NCBI GenBank assembly: GCA_910589415.1 | Contig: OU342630.1 | Coordinates: forward strand, 26,879,867-26,943,866 | Reading direction: 5' to 3' | Source of the DNA: Malachius bipustulatus | Taxonomy: Eukaryota; Arthropoda; Insecta; Coleoptera; Melyridae | DNA: 64,000 bases | Shown: positions 33,097-43,415 of the stretch, piece by piece | Position numbering within the stretch: position 1 is the first letter of the stretch | Layout: the number at the start of each line of letters is the position of its first letter | Translations under genes and position numbers: made by a program | The notes under the pieces: model-generated | The model's database searches: none | Told to the model about the DNA's origin: nothing | Seen by the model: only the letters and a program-made list of their open reading frames with translations

Positions 33097-33385
33097 TTAT
33101 GGCTGCCCCAATCTGTGTTCACGTGTTTGAATTTCTTTTTTGTCGCTCTGTCGTCCAGGACTTTCCGCTCACGACAAATCGCTCGCCAGCCTGGCCGAAC
33201 CCTAAGTCGTAGTTGGTCAAAAAGGTTTTTTTTTCTTAAAACGATGAATATAAAACTCGATATGATTTTTACTGAAAATAAAGAAATTATGACGGTTTTT
33301 ACATTTAAAAATCACAGGTTTTTGTATAATAACTCGAAAATGACACGACAAAAAAAATACAAGGATCTTTTATTGGTTATGAGAT

Positions 33386-33555
33386 CCGGGCGTATCCCCC
33401 AAAAGTTGATGCAGTCGTTGGTTAACTTTTAGCTTGTACCTACAAGAGACATGCCATCAATTATACAATATGTATTGTGGAAAGTTAGTAACGCATAAAT
33501 TCAATAATTCCGTTGATATTATTTTAATAATAGGTCATAATAATAATAATATATA
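33386..33555. other. AT-rich spacer
   Basis: Short AT-rich spacer with ATAATAAT repeats, no gene. Confidence 0.4.
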
Positions 33556-34078
33556 CAGGGTGTTAAGAAAATGACGGATACACTCTTCAGTACATTTTAG
33601 GGGACACTCAGTAGAGTACGGGAAAAATAATTAAAAAAATTCTGGTCTTCAATTTGGTGAGATAAAAAATGCCAAAGTTAACATTTTACTATCTTTGTTT
33701 TTCAGTATTTGCAAAAAATAAATGATTTTACAGATATAAAAAGGGTACTTTAATCGTTATCAATTAAAAAAAATTGCTTAAGATGTATTACTGGCTTGGA
33801 AAATTTAATAAGAATTTTATTCTTTTCTAAGATATGCTGAAAAAAAGCATTTGGCAACAACGGTTTTGATACCTCGACTACCTACATTGCTAGGAATTAG
33901 ACGAAATTACCAAATACCAACTGTTATCGTGTTAAACGTTGCCAAATTTATTGTTCAATATTTTGCTTAAATCTTTTAAAATGTAGCTCTGGATTTTTTT
34001 AAATTATGTTTCCCGTACTTTACTGAGTGTCCCCTACAATGTACTGAAGAGTTTATCCGTCATTTTCTTAACACCCTG
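33556..34078. mobile_element. Foldback element family B, copy 2
   Basis: CAGGGTGTTAAGAAAATGAC at 33556 and its inverse to 34078, with TA on both sides. It is similar in length and order to 10716..11241, but the inner part is in the opposite orientation, as expected for random insertion of a near-symmetric element. Confidence 0.8.
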
Positions 34079-34511
34079 TATATTAATTTTTTGGGAAAAA
34101 TATCGAAGAGGTATAGCGATTTTTACTGTAGCAAATATTTTCAGCCTATTTTGACTTTCTTATGTCATTTGTTTTTCATGTTATAACGTCATCAATTTTT
34201 TTTAAGGAAACTTGTATTTTTTATTGTTGATTTGAGTAGCACCTACTTTTTATTCCGTTATAAAATAATGTATATGGGGTGTCCCATGTAAAAAACAAAG
34301 ATGGAATTTCTTTTCGCCATATTAAAATGCGCCGCCATCTTGATAATATTTCATTTTGGCTCGTTATAGTCGTTATTATGTATGTTGCCTAGATTTCCAA
34401 TCGAATAGAGAAATCGAACTTTTTCTAATGGGCGCGATAAAAGAATCATCATGTACTATTATATCACAAATGAATAAAGAGTTTGAAACTTTTATAAAAA
34501 TAATTATAAAT
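34079..34511. other. AT-rich spacer, no gene seen
   Basis: Contains GGGGTGTCCCATGTAAAAAA (34275), which looks like a lone end of another foldback family. The 86-aa frame from 34356 runs into the next element. Confidence 0.4.
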
Positions 34512-35406
34512 ACATTGTCCCAACTTATTCGAAGCGATCTCTCTAGGCCAAACGATGGATTAAAAAAAAAAAAAAATTGCAAATTCAAGTACAGGATCAC
34601 AATGGCCATAATTTAAAATTATTTTGGAGTACACAGATTGTCATGACAGTGGCATATCAATAAGTTATGTTTTTTTAAATGGAATGCTCCTATACCTATA
34701 TGTTATTGCATTTTTAGATGGTCTGAGAAGAGAAAATAAGTTTGGCTTTTACAGCAGTTGGTGTTTAAATTCAGAAGTTTTTGAGTTATTATAACAAGTG
34801 AAAATCGTCATTTTTCAAGTTCAAGGCCCTGTACAACGAAAACGGCTGAAGATAGAGAAAAACATTTTACATGTCCCTTTTTTAACTTTTCATGTAGGTA
34901 CTATCCTATGATGTAGATGAAATGTTTATACAGGGTGATAAAAAATGTGAAAAATTCTGAGATTTCTCCACGCGTCGCCAAATAAAAAAATCAAAGAAAG
35001 TACAAGTGTTGCTATACCTACCATAGGATAGTACATAAAAAGTTAAAATAGGGACATGTTAGCGGTTTTTCTCTATCTTGAACCGTTTTTGTTGTACAGG
35101 GCCTTGAACTTGAAAAATTACAGTTTTCACTTGTTTATAACTCAAAAACTTCTGAATTTAAACACCAACTGTAAAAGCCAATCTTATTTTCTCTTCTCGG
35201 ACAATCTAAAAATGCAATAACAAAGGAGCATTCCATTTAAAAAAACATAACTTTGATATGCCACTATCATATGGGACACTCTGTATACTCCAAAATAATT
35301 TTAAATTATGGCCATTGTGATTCTGTACTTAAATTTTCAAAAAGTTGTTTGAAAAAGTCCATCGTTTGGCCTACAGAGACCGCTTCGAATAAGCTGGAAC
35401 ACCCTG
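34512..35406. mobile_element. Foldback element family A, copy 2
   Basis: Same arms as 2894..3770 (GTCCCAACTTATTCGAAGCG, right end AATAAGCTGGAACACCCTG), TA-flanked. The left tip is degraded (CATTGTCCC instead of CAGGGTGTCCC). The loop is in the same orientation as copy 1. Confidence 0.8.
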
Positions 35407-35489
35407 TATACCTTCATAAATATTATTATATATGATTACAGGATTGTGAATAATTTCCTTAAAATAAGTAGCACATCCGTGCATTACAC

Positions 35490-35960
35490 TGTTTATTTCA
35501 TACTAATACATTATAACTAGGTAAACGCTTGGTTACCGTAACTATAAACATACTCATAACTCCCTTGGGACTGTTATGAATCCATAACTCCCTCTAATAT
35601 TACTATTGGTTTAATTCTGGTAACCATTGGATGTTGGTTTTGTTATTGCATTGTTGGTTGAATATTTGGATTTCATATGTCATTTTCTACAAACTTTTCA
35701 GTTGATGTATCCATGGTAATCAATAATGATGCCTACTCAATAATTATTAAAAACATTCTTTTAATTTTAAAAACCAACAGATTTGGTTTTTATATTTCAT
35801 TTAGTATAAAATAAAATAGATTATGTATCACGGGAGTTATTAGATGTTAATAACCTCGGGCAACTTAACAATCCCTCGGGACTAACGTCCCTCGGGATTG
35901 CAAATGTTGCCCTCTGTAATTAACATCCTCATAACTCCCTTGATACATAAATAACTATCA
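35490..35960. mobile_element. CCCTCGGGAC-hairpin repeat, copy 2
   Basis: Matches 15255..15740: TTTATTTCATACTAATACAT, TAACTCCCTTGGGA, GGTTTTTATATTTCATTTAG and the hairpin CCCTCGGGACTAACGTCCCTCGGG read with a loop of four. An extra CATAACTCCCTTGA end is present near 35930. Confidence 0.6.
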
Positions 35961-36190
35961 ATGATTTAACAAGAAGTGTATAATATGACTTGGAATAAGG
36001 CCTCGAGATAAAATTTGTTCATTAGAAATTGTGTGTATTTCTTGAAGAAGTAGGTTTTATGTCTACATTTTGATCATTACAAATTTTAGATAATAAATGG
36101 GGCACTTTACCTTCAGATTTTCCTTCAGTTTTTAGTTGTAATATGGTCAAATTCGAGACAAATGTCAATTCTTTAGAGCTGCATCTTATT
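35961..36190. other. AT-rich spacer
   Basis: No gene or repeat recognised. Confidence 0.4.
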
Positions 36191-37070
36191 CCCAGTCGCG
36201 TTGCGGGCTACGCCAGTCCACACAGCGTCAGTCTCCCCTGGCGCTGGCCGCCTCTCAGTACCCCCTCTCCAACCGTGACTTGCCAGGAAGCCTAGTAATT
36301 TTCCGACGGATAATGCCAGCCGCTGCAACTGACGCGATGCCGGCAGAACGTTAATCTAAACAAACTTCAGAATTACTAATTAATGTAAACTTAAAAGCCA
36401 AATCGATGCCCGATTTGGATTCTTAATCGGGTTTTGGTGGAAGCATTCTGCCTATTTAAACCTTCCAAAGTGAAAAAATCGCTCCAAAAAATTATGTAAG
36501 TTACAACGTTACTCCGGCCAAGGCTCCAAATATAGGACCATAGAATCGCATAATTAGATTAATTAATTTTTTTACTTGGATCACAAAGCGTTAAAAAACT
36601 GTAATTTGGTAGTAATGTGACCAAGATAAAATCGATATTTCTTCAATAAATCGGTATAGAAATCGATTAATAAAATCAAAATCGCTTAAAATAAATATCA
36701 AAAAACTAATTAAAAGCCTTTAATTAAATAAAATACATAAAATATGAAAATGACAGGTAGAATGATTTGTAACGGTTCTTTTGTCACCGTTCCATTTATT
36801 TTCCCTGTTAGTAAATAATAAACATTAGGGCACTGTACACAATGCCTTCATGAGCGTTTGGTGTAGAGAGGTAGGTTGTGTTATACGCCGATCGGTGCGA
36901 CACTGTCATTCGGACTTCCCGAGTCGGGTCGTTTCGACTCGTGGTACCTTAACAGGGGGGGTGGGTCAGTTGATATAAGGGAGAGGGCATTGATGGGTGA
37001 TTTGATTCCTGTTAAAATTTAAGAACAAACCACCTGTTTTAACATAATTACTGTTTGAAAATCAATCAAC
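36190..37070 (+). promoter_or_regulatory. GC-richer stretch, possible promoter/leader region
   Basis: Bases 36192..36350 and 36880..36965 are much richer in G+C and CpG than their surroundings (GCGCTGGCCGCCTCTC, CGATCGGTGCGACACTG, GGGTCGTTTCGACTCG). TGTAACGGTTC at 36767 looks like an LTR start, but no matching end and duplication were found. It could be the upstream region of the weak spliced candidate at 37071..37800. Call is tentative. Confidence 0.25.
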
Positions 37071-37111
37071 ATGTCTCGCAGCTTGAAGCACCCTTTTCCC
37101 CGCTCAGTGAG
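37071..37111 (+). CDS. Candidate small spliced gene, exon 1
   Basis: ATG at 37071 gives MSRSLKHPFPRSV and stops being coding at AG/GTAAGTG (donor at 37112), a perfect donor. Joined to an acceptor at about 37308/37309 it encodes roughly 44 aa. No family is recognised. The evidence is only a good ATG, a good donor and a polyadenylation signal far downstream. Confidence 0.2.
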
Positions 37112-37308
37112 GTAAGTGATCCTTCGCTATACCAGTGAAGGTCGAAAGTGCAAAATGGCTGATTTAATTTTCTTTTTAAATTTCATTAATTTATTATTGT
37201 TTATACTATTAATTTTAGTGCTTTTGCTTTATAATAATTATTGACGGTGAGTTCTCGAGAGTATTGGAGGTTCTTTTTTTAATAACCTTATTTTCTTTAT
37301 CATGTGAA

Positions 37309-37404
37309 GTGGTTGGAGTTATTTATTCAAGAAGCACTCTCGCGGATTCGCGCCGATTCTTATTATGAACCTGCTGGTTCTGAAGTGTTCCGATCTGCTT
37401 TAGG
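37309..37404 (+). CDS. Candidate small spliced gene, exon 2
   Basis: Starts after TATCATGTGAAG. In the phase set by exon 1 it reads WSYLFKKHSRGFAPILIMNL and ends at a TAG at about 37402. An alternative frame starting in the same place (ATG 37304, 104 aa, Ser/Thr/Pro-rich) is longer but equally unrecognised. AATAAA at 37792..37797 could end the transcript. It may be a non-coding transcript or part of a retroelement instead. Confidence 0.18.
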
Positions 37405-37809
37405 GAGTTCGCCCCTTTTTCATGGATGCCTTAACATCAAGACCATCAGGACCGATGACCATAACAGCAAAGATCATGACCGACTAGCCCCAGCACCAAC
37501 ACCAGGACTCCCAGGCAGCACCGTGTCATCTCTGTGGTGCCATGCACCCACGGCTAGCACTACCACCAGCACCATTATTCATGGCAGATCCTCGGGAAGT
37601 CGTGTTGAACACCTTTGAGAGACAGAGGCAACACCACCACCTGCTTTACAAAGCTAAGTAGTTCAACCCTTCACTGATATACCTAGCCTTGTTGCTATTT
37701 TTCATGTCGTTGCTTTTTTAACTGTTATTTCACCTCCAGGGCTCATTGTTTCAATAATTTTCACATTTTGTATTTTTCTCCTTTATGTAATAAAGCAATT
37801 TTTAATAAT

Positions 37810-38251
37810 TAGTATCGCCCCACAGGCCATCGTGTAGGTTTCAATGTCATTTTTCAACTTGTAATCATTTTATCTTTCTTGTTTAATAATTTCATAATTT
37901 CTATAAATCAACTATTTCATTATTATAATTGTTTCATAATTCCTATGAATTTAATATTTCATTATTAATTGTACCTACCTGTGATACCATTTGTATTTTA
38001 CCATCTCGATTGCAATAGTTCTTTTTTTTTGTGATATTTAAATTTGTTCCATTTAAGTACCTACGTACTATATTTTGTGATATTTAAATATTTTATTGTC
38101 TATTATTATATTAATTACTTTGATTATTGTTAATAAAAACTGTTAAAATTTGCTTGTGAATTTTTTTCGATCTGTGACGTTATTCATTTGTGTGCATTGC
38201 CATAACAATAGGTAAATTTTCATTTTTGAGCTAGTTGGCTGCTAAATAGCG
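37810..38251. other. AT-rich spacer, no gene seen
   Basis: ATTTCATTATTAATTG-type repeats (37890..37970) only. Confidence 0.4.
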
Positions 38252-39412
38252 TTCCTTAGAAGAAATCGAATACAGGTGGTTTTTACCGTTAGAATTTAGA
38301 TTGAGCGGTTTATGAGTTATAAACAAGTGAAAATCGAAAATTTTCAACTTCAAAGCAGTCTAGAACTAGAACGGCTCAAGATAACTAAAAACGGTTTACA
38401 TGTCCCTATCCTAACTTTTCATGTTTTATCCCACTATGTGGAGTAAATTTTAATACAGGGTGATGAAAATTATCCGATTTTTCATCACCCTGTATTAAAA
38501 TTTAAACCACATAGGCCCGTATTCATCAATAAATATAACCCCTGGGGTTATATTTTGGATCATGTCATTGGTTGAAAATTCGTAGCGTTCGTAGGGTTTG
38601 AGCTTTAGACCAATCAGCTGTCAGAAAATTCAAAATATAACCCCAGAGTTATATTTTGAAGTTTGATGAATACGGACAATAGGTCCGTATTCATCAATAA
38701 ATATAACCCCTGGGGTTATATTTTGGAGCATGTCATTGGTTTAGAATTCGTAGCGTTCGTAGGGTTTGAGCATTAGACCAATCAGCTGTCAGAAAATTCA
38801 AAATATAACCCCAGAGTTATATTTTGAAGTTTGATGAATACGGACAATAGGCCCGTATTCATCAATAAATTTAACCCCTGGGGTTATATTTCGGAACATG
38901 TCATTGGTTTGAAATTCGTAGCGTCCGTAGGATTTGAGCTTTAGACCAATCAGCTGTCAGGAAATTCAAAATATAACCCCAGAGTTATATTTTGAAGTTT
39001 GATGAATACGGACAATAGTAGGATACTGTGTCAAAAGTTAAGACACGGACATGTAAACCGTTTTTAGATATCTTGAGCCGTTCTAGTTCTACACTGCTTT
39101 GAAGTAGAAAATTTTCGATTTTCACTTGTTCATCACTCATAAACCGCTCAATCTAAATTCCAATGGTGAAAACCACCTGTATTCGATTTCCTCAGACATT
39201 TAAAAAATATAATATTTTACAGGGTGTTCCCGTTAAAATAACGAAGTAGGTGTCAACTTCCGGTATTTCCGGAAGTGTGGCCATCTTGAAAATATTTTCA
39301 TTGAACTTTTCGTGATCACTGATCACTTATGTCTGGAAATTTTTTATTTTGAGGTTATAGGTCCATTAGTCTCCGAGATATAGCCGGTGGCCAGCCTTAA
39401 GCAGACACCTAG
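38252..39412. mobile_element. Foldback element family H, copy 2 (with tandem MITE insertion)
   Basis: The left arm starts AGAAATCGAATACAGGTGG and the mirrored right arm ends near 39200. It is followed by CAGGGTGTTCCCGTTAAAAT (39222) and the outer module to about 39412. The centre is ACAGGGTGATGAAAATTATC with its inverse. Three copies of a 163-bp MITE sit in the right arm at a site that is continuous in the copy at 1611..2190 (CCACATAG/AAGGATACT). Confidence 0.75.
38515..39018. mobile_element. 163-bp MITE in three tandem units
   Basis: Units at 38515..38677, 38683..38845 and 38851..39013, each followed by AATAG. Each begins G(G/T)CCCGTATTCATCAA-like and ends TTGATGAATACGGAC, with an inner ATAACCCCTGGGGTTATA palindrome and AGACCAATCAGCTGTC. 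The flanking base run CATAG on the left and AATAG on the right suggests a target duplication of ATAG. Units differ by a few substitutions. A fragment also lies at 9946..9977. Confidence 0.85.
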
Positions 39413-39624
39413 TATGTATTGCCAAAAAATGTAAGGAAGTTGCCTTTATCGTCTTTCTGTAAAATTGTAAAAACAGCTCTACGAAAAGGTAGCTTTTATT
39501 CAATAAATGAATGTAAAGAGGTATTAATAAATACTTTACCTAAGGTATTGTGTAAATTAGTTAATTAGGGATTTTTGATTTCTTTTTATAATTATAGGAA
39601 TTTGTTTTGTTTATCAATAGTTAT
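39413..39624. other. AT-rich spacer
   Basis: Nothing recognised. Confidence 0.4.
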
Positions 39625-40076
39625 TGTTACGGATTTCCTAACCGTAGGCTCGACGGATAATTGAGAAACACAAATTTACTGTTTTATTTATGTATTTAAT
39701 GTCCACAATAATTTCAGATTACAATGTCACAAATATCACTACTTCTTATACACAACAACTTTACTTGGTCTATAACACTTTACTACTTTTCACTAGTCAC
39801 TTAGGAATACCGCACTGTTCTATATCGCCACTAGTCGCTTGGTTCTTTCGCTTGTTTCTTCGCATACTGCTAGACTAATACTGACTGAGTTCGCCTGCTT
39901 GCTAGCTATTTATAGGGCATCCCTACCTCTGGAAGTAGCTTCTGGAGGGTTTTCTGACGGCTCGCTTCTATTTCCCGAACAAATCCAAGAGAAAGATCTC
40001 GAGAATATTCCCTTCCTAGATCTTCTGCTCCCAGACACACAAACATCAATTTCTGGAACTTCTCCACAGGAAATGA
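39625..40076. mobile_element. Truncated LTR related to 18779..19450
   Basis: Begins TGTTACGGATTTCC and follows the other LTR closely (CTAACCGTAGGCTCGACGGA, CTACTTCTTATACACAACAA) until TCTCCACAGGAAATGA. There it meets the inverted-repeat unit at 40077. The remaining 230 bp of the LTR are not present on the far side. Confidence 0.7.
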
Positions 40077-40160
40077 ATGAGATTAAAAATCGATAAGGCT
40101 TCAAAAATACCTCCAAAGAACAAACACAAACAAAAATCGGTTTTTAAAAACCTTTTTAAA
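40077..40160. repeat. 84-bp inverted repeat, left copy
   Basis: ATGAGATTAAAAATCGATAA and on to TTAAAAACCTTTTTAAA. The reverse complement at 42165..42248 appears identical over about 84 bases. Confidence 0.9.
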
Positions 40161-40347
40161 CCCTTCCCGAGTGGAAGAGTGGCGTTACTGTTTTAGTTTA
40201 GTTTAGTTTTAGTTTTATATTTGCTTGCCATTACAAAATGTTCACAATTGTCAAAATAAATACAAAGAGTAAAAACTACAGTAAACCAAGAGGAATACAT
40301 ACACTACATCAAATACAATAATTAAATTCAACGATACAATTATTAGT

Positions 40348-42105
40348 TCAAGCAAACTCATATTTCAAAAACTCGTCCATGCGGTAAAACGCCTTGCTCA
40401 ACAAGAAATCCTTAATGGTAGTCTTAAACTCCCTCATTGGGAGAAGCTTAATTCCTTCAGGCAATTTGTTAAAAAATACCTTACCATAATAATTTGAACC
40501 AAATCTGGCGGACTCCAACCTAAGAAATTCAATATGAATATTATTCTGCTGCCTTGTGAAATAATTATGAACATCACTAATAAAAGTGCTTTGATTATTT
40601 TTTTTACATTCAACCAAACACTTCAATATATAAAGCGATGGCAGCGTAAGGATTTGAAGCTCAACAAATGTGGGCCTCACATCCTCACGATATTTTTTCC
40701 CAGAAATAAGTCTGATTGCCCTTCTTTGCAAGCCAAACAATCTATGTGTGTGAGATGAGTGACCCCAGGCCGTCAAAGCATAAGACAGGTGCGACTGAAT
40801 CAACGCGAAATAAGCCATACGAAGAGCGTCCCCAGGCATGAGAGGAACAAGATTTCTAATGACAAACAAATTCCTTGAGATAACCGATGCAAGGTGACAG
40901 ATATGGCCCTCCCATTTAAGGGTAGGATCCAATAGAACCCCGAGAAATCTCACAGCGGGTTGATTGACAAAAGTTAGCTCTCGGTGAGTAAACAGCATTT
41001 TTGCTGTTTTGCTTAAGTTAAGGCTGAGGTGATTCACAGAAAACCACCTAAACAAAGCGTCCTGAGACTTGTCCAAAGATTCCATTAAGTCTGACTCCTT
41101 AGAGTTGCTTCCCAGCACACTGGTATCATCAGCAAACAAAATCAGTTCAGTGTCATCAACTGCTCGAACAAGGTCGTTTACAAATATAAGAAAGAGCGTC
41201 GGACCGAGCACCGACCCCTGGGGCACTCCGCTGACGACCCCCGTGCGCTCGGAAGCAACACCGTCAATCACTGTATATTGGGTTCTGTCACAGAGAAACG
41301 AGTCTACCAGACTGCAACTTATCGTATCAAAATTATACAATTTCAGTTTGGCTATTAAAATTTCTGATGAGACACAATCGAAGGCCTTACTTAGGTCATA
41401 GAAACATGTACCTGCTATAAATCCTTGTTCCCAGCCATCCACGATATACTGTACTAACTTATTAACAGCTTGTTCAGTAGACCTGTTCTTACGGAAACCA
41501 AATTGGTTAACAAAAAAGAGGCCAAAGCTCTCAAAATAATGAGTTATCTGACTTTTTAACAACAATTCAAATATCTTGGAGAAAACAGGTACAATTGTTA
41601 TAGGTCTAAAATTATTAGGGTCCTCTAATGGACCACCTTTGTGAATAGGTATTACTTTAGATATCTTAAGGGCTTTCGGAAATATACCCTCCTTGATGCA
41701 TAGATTGAACAGCTTCGTCAAAGGGTGGATAATAATATCTAAGACACCCTTAATCAACTCAACATTCAAGCCGTAATGATCCCTACATTTCTTGCTTGCC
41801 AAGCTACGAATGGTGTCTCCAACTTGAGCAGCTGTTACGTCACCGAAAGCAAATGCCGGAATGTTCACATTCTTCATAAATTCTAAAAAATGTTCATAAG
41901 AACCGCTAACTTTGGGAATTTTCTCTTTTATTTTTGTTGGAATGTCTCGAAAAAAATTATTCAAATCATTTGGATTCAACTGAATGACCTATTATTGTTT
42001 TTAGGACTTATATTTAATTTTACTAAATCCCAATAAGCTTTATTTTTATTATTATTTTCAGCGACATAGTTTTTACTGACTTTAAGGGTTAAAAATGAGA
42101 ATTAA
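40348..42105 (-). pseudogene. Non-LTR retrotransposon reverse transcriptase (CR1/Jockey-like), endonuclease lost
   Basis: An intact 543-codon frame from a Met at 41979, with the same frame open further upstream to about 42105 (VSKNYVAENNNKNKAYWDLV), so the Met is internal. RT motifs: SKVIPIHKGG, NFRPITIVPVFSKIFE, FYDLSKAFDCV (Asp), VVSGVPQGSVLGPTLF, ILFADDTSVL (catalytic Asp pair) and FLGVLLD. No RNase H follows, which separates it from the LINE at 26.5 kb. The endonuclease domain is missing (5' truncation). No stop or frameshift interrupts the RT itself, so the truncation may be fairly recent. The tail on the minus strand has ACTAAA repeats (40188..40220). Confidence 0.85.
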
Positions 42106-42164
42106 TTGAAATTATAAATTTCAGAACAAGTAAAACGGTGGACCGACGTGAAGCGTCGATGATT

Positions 42165-42248
42165 TTTAAAAAGGTTTTTAAAAACCGATTTTTGTTTGTG
42201 TTTGTTCTTTGGAGGTATTTTTGAAGCCTTATCGATTTTTAATCTCAT
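42165..42248. repeat. 84-bp inverted repeat, right copy
   Basis: Reverse complement of 40077..40160. The pair encloses the LINE fragment, so either the LINE inserted into a foldback element or the repeat is part of a composite unit. Confidence 0.9.
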
Positions 42249-42602
42249 GACCACGTGTCTTATAATTTTACATCTAGCCTAGGCCTAGTTTTTAACATGA
42301 TTTGTGAACCTTTTGTGTATGGACCGCGATTCTTGTAAACTGACAAGTGAGTATCTCAAAGAAAAATTTTAAACTTTATAACATCTACATTATTCAAACC
42401 TCACTTGCAGTTGTCCTGCAGATGGGTTAACGCCCGAAACCGGTCGACAAGATATTGCTAATTTTGAAGAAAATATATGGGTACTCTTGACCTACTTATC
42501 GTTGTTTTATTTTCCCGAATTGTTGAGTATACCATGGCCAATTTTGTGAATAGTTATTATGTTTATTTATATGGTGTGTATATTTTTTCAAGTATACATA
42601 TA
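42249..42602. other. Spacer with a retroelement-type hairpin
   Basis: At 42415..42448, CCTGCAGATGGGTTAACGCC continues CGAAACCGGTCGAC. The GGGTTAACGCCC hairpin followed by GAAACCGGTC is similar to motifs beside other retroelements here. No gene; the 81-aa frame at 42477 has no motif. Confidence 0.4.
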
Positions 42603-43390
42603 CAGGGTTATTCACGGTATACGCCACGGAAGATTATGGCCGTGTCTCTGGATTTTAGGATCTTTTTATTTTTGGAGTGGATAGAGACCCGGCAGAGGTA
42701 CGTTTCAAAATTATATTCATAATGTACAGGTGTCCCAAAAGCATGAAACATATCAAAGTTATGTTTTTTTAAATGGAATGCTCCTATGTTATTGCATTTT
42801 TAGATTGTCTGAGAAGAAAAAATAAGATTGGTTTTTACAGTTGGTGTTTAAATTCAGAAGTTTTTGAGTTATAAACAAGTGAAAATCGTCATTTTTCAAG
42901 TTCAAGGCCCTGTACAACGAAAACGCTTCAAGATAGAGAAAAACGGCTTACTTGTCCCTATTTTAACTTTTCATGTACTATCCTATGGTATAGAAACATT
43001 TCTACTTTCTTTGATTTTTTTATTTGACGACGCGTGGAGAAATCTCAGAATTTTTCAAATTTTTTATCACCCTGTATAAACATTTCGTCTACATCATTGG
43101 ATAGTACATGAAAAGTTAAAATAGGGACATGTAAGCCGTTTTTCTCTATCTTGCACCGTTTTCGTTGTACAGGGCCTTGCACTTCAAAAATGACGATTTT
43201 CACTTGTTTAGCATTCCATTTAAAAAAACATAACTTTGATATGTTTCATGCTTTTGGGACAACCTGTACATTATGAATATAATTTTAAAACGTACCTCTG
43301 TCGGGTCTCTAACCACTCCAAAAATAAAAAGATCCAAAAATCCAGAGACACGGCCATAATCTTCCGTGGCGTATACCGTGAATAACCCTG
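42603..43390. mobile_element. Foldback element family E
   Basis: CAGGGTTATTCACGGTATAC at 42603 and its inverse to 43390, TA on both sides. Just inside lie ATACAGGTGTCC-like secondary ends (CAGGTGTCCCAAAAGCATGA, 42726). Within them are the same inner arms as family A (GAGTTATAAACAAGTGAAAA, AACGGCTTACTTGTCCC). It appears to be a composite of two foldback types. Confidence 0.8.
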
Positions 43391-43415
43391 TATAGGTACC
43401 TATCTACATAATATA

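Larger units (their letters stand above)
31750..33202. mobile_element. PIF/Harbinger-type element, TAA target site
   Basis: The left end is GTGTTCGGCCAGGCTGGCGA and the right end TCGCCAGCCTGGCCGAACCC, with the match running over about 40 bases. TAA lies on both sides (31747..31749, 33203..33205). A three-base duplication fits PIF/Harbinger. Subterminal AAGCGATATGTCGCGC-like motifs occur inside. It is itself interrupted by 32316..33096, and no transposase remains in the outer part. Confidence 0.75.
31669..33385. repeat. Outer foldback interrupted by PIF elements
   Basis: TTTTTTGTCGTGTCATTTAC (31692..31711) is mirrored by AAATGACACGACAAAAAA (33337..33354), and CCAATAAAATGG by TTTTATTGGTTAT further out. 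Everything between about 31747 and 33205 is a later insertion. Confidence 0.55.

Noticed and set aside
36767..36950. Short LTR beginning TGTAACGG and ending TTAACA
   Set aside because: No target duplication and no convincing primer-binding site after it.
42603..43390. Loop inversion relative to family A as evidence of site-specific inversion
   Set aside because: A near-symmetric foldback inserted in the opposite orientation gives the same picture.
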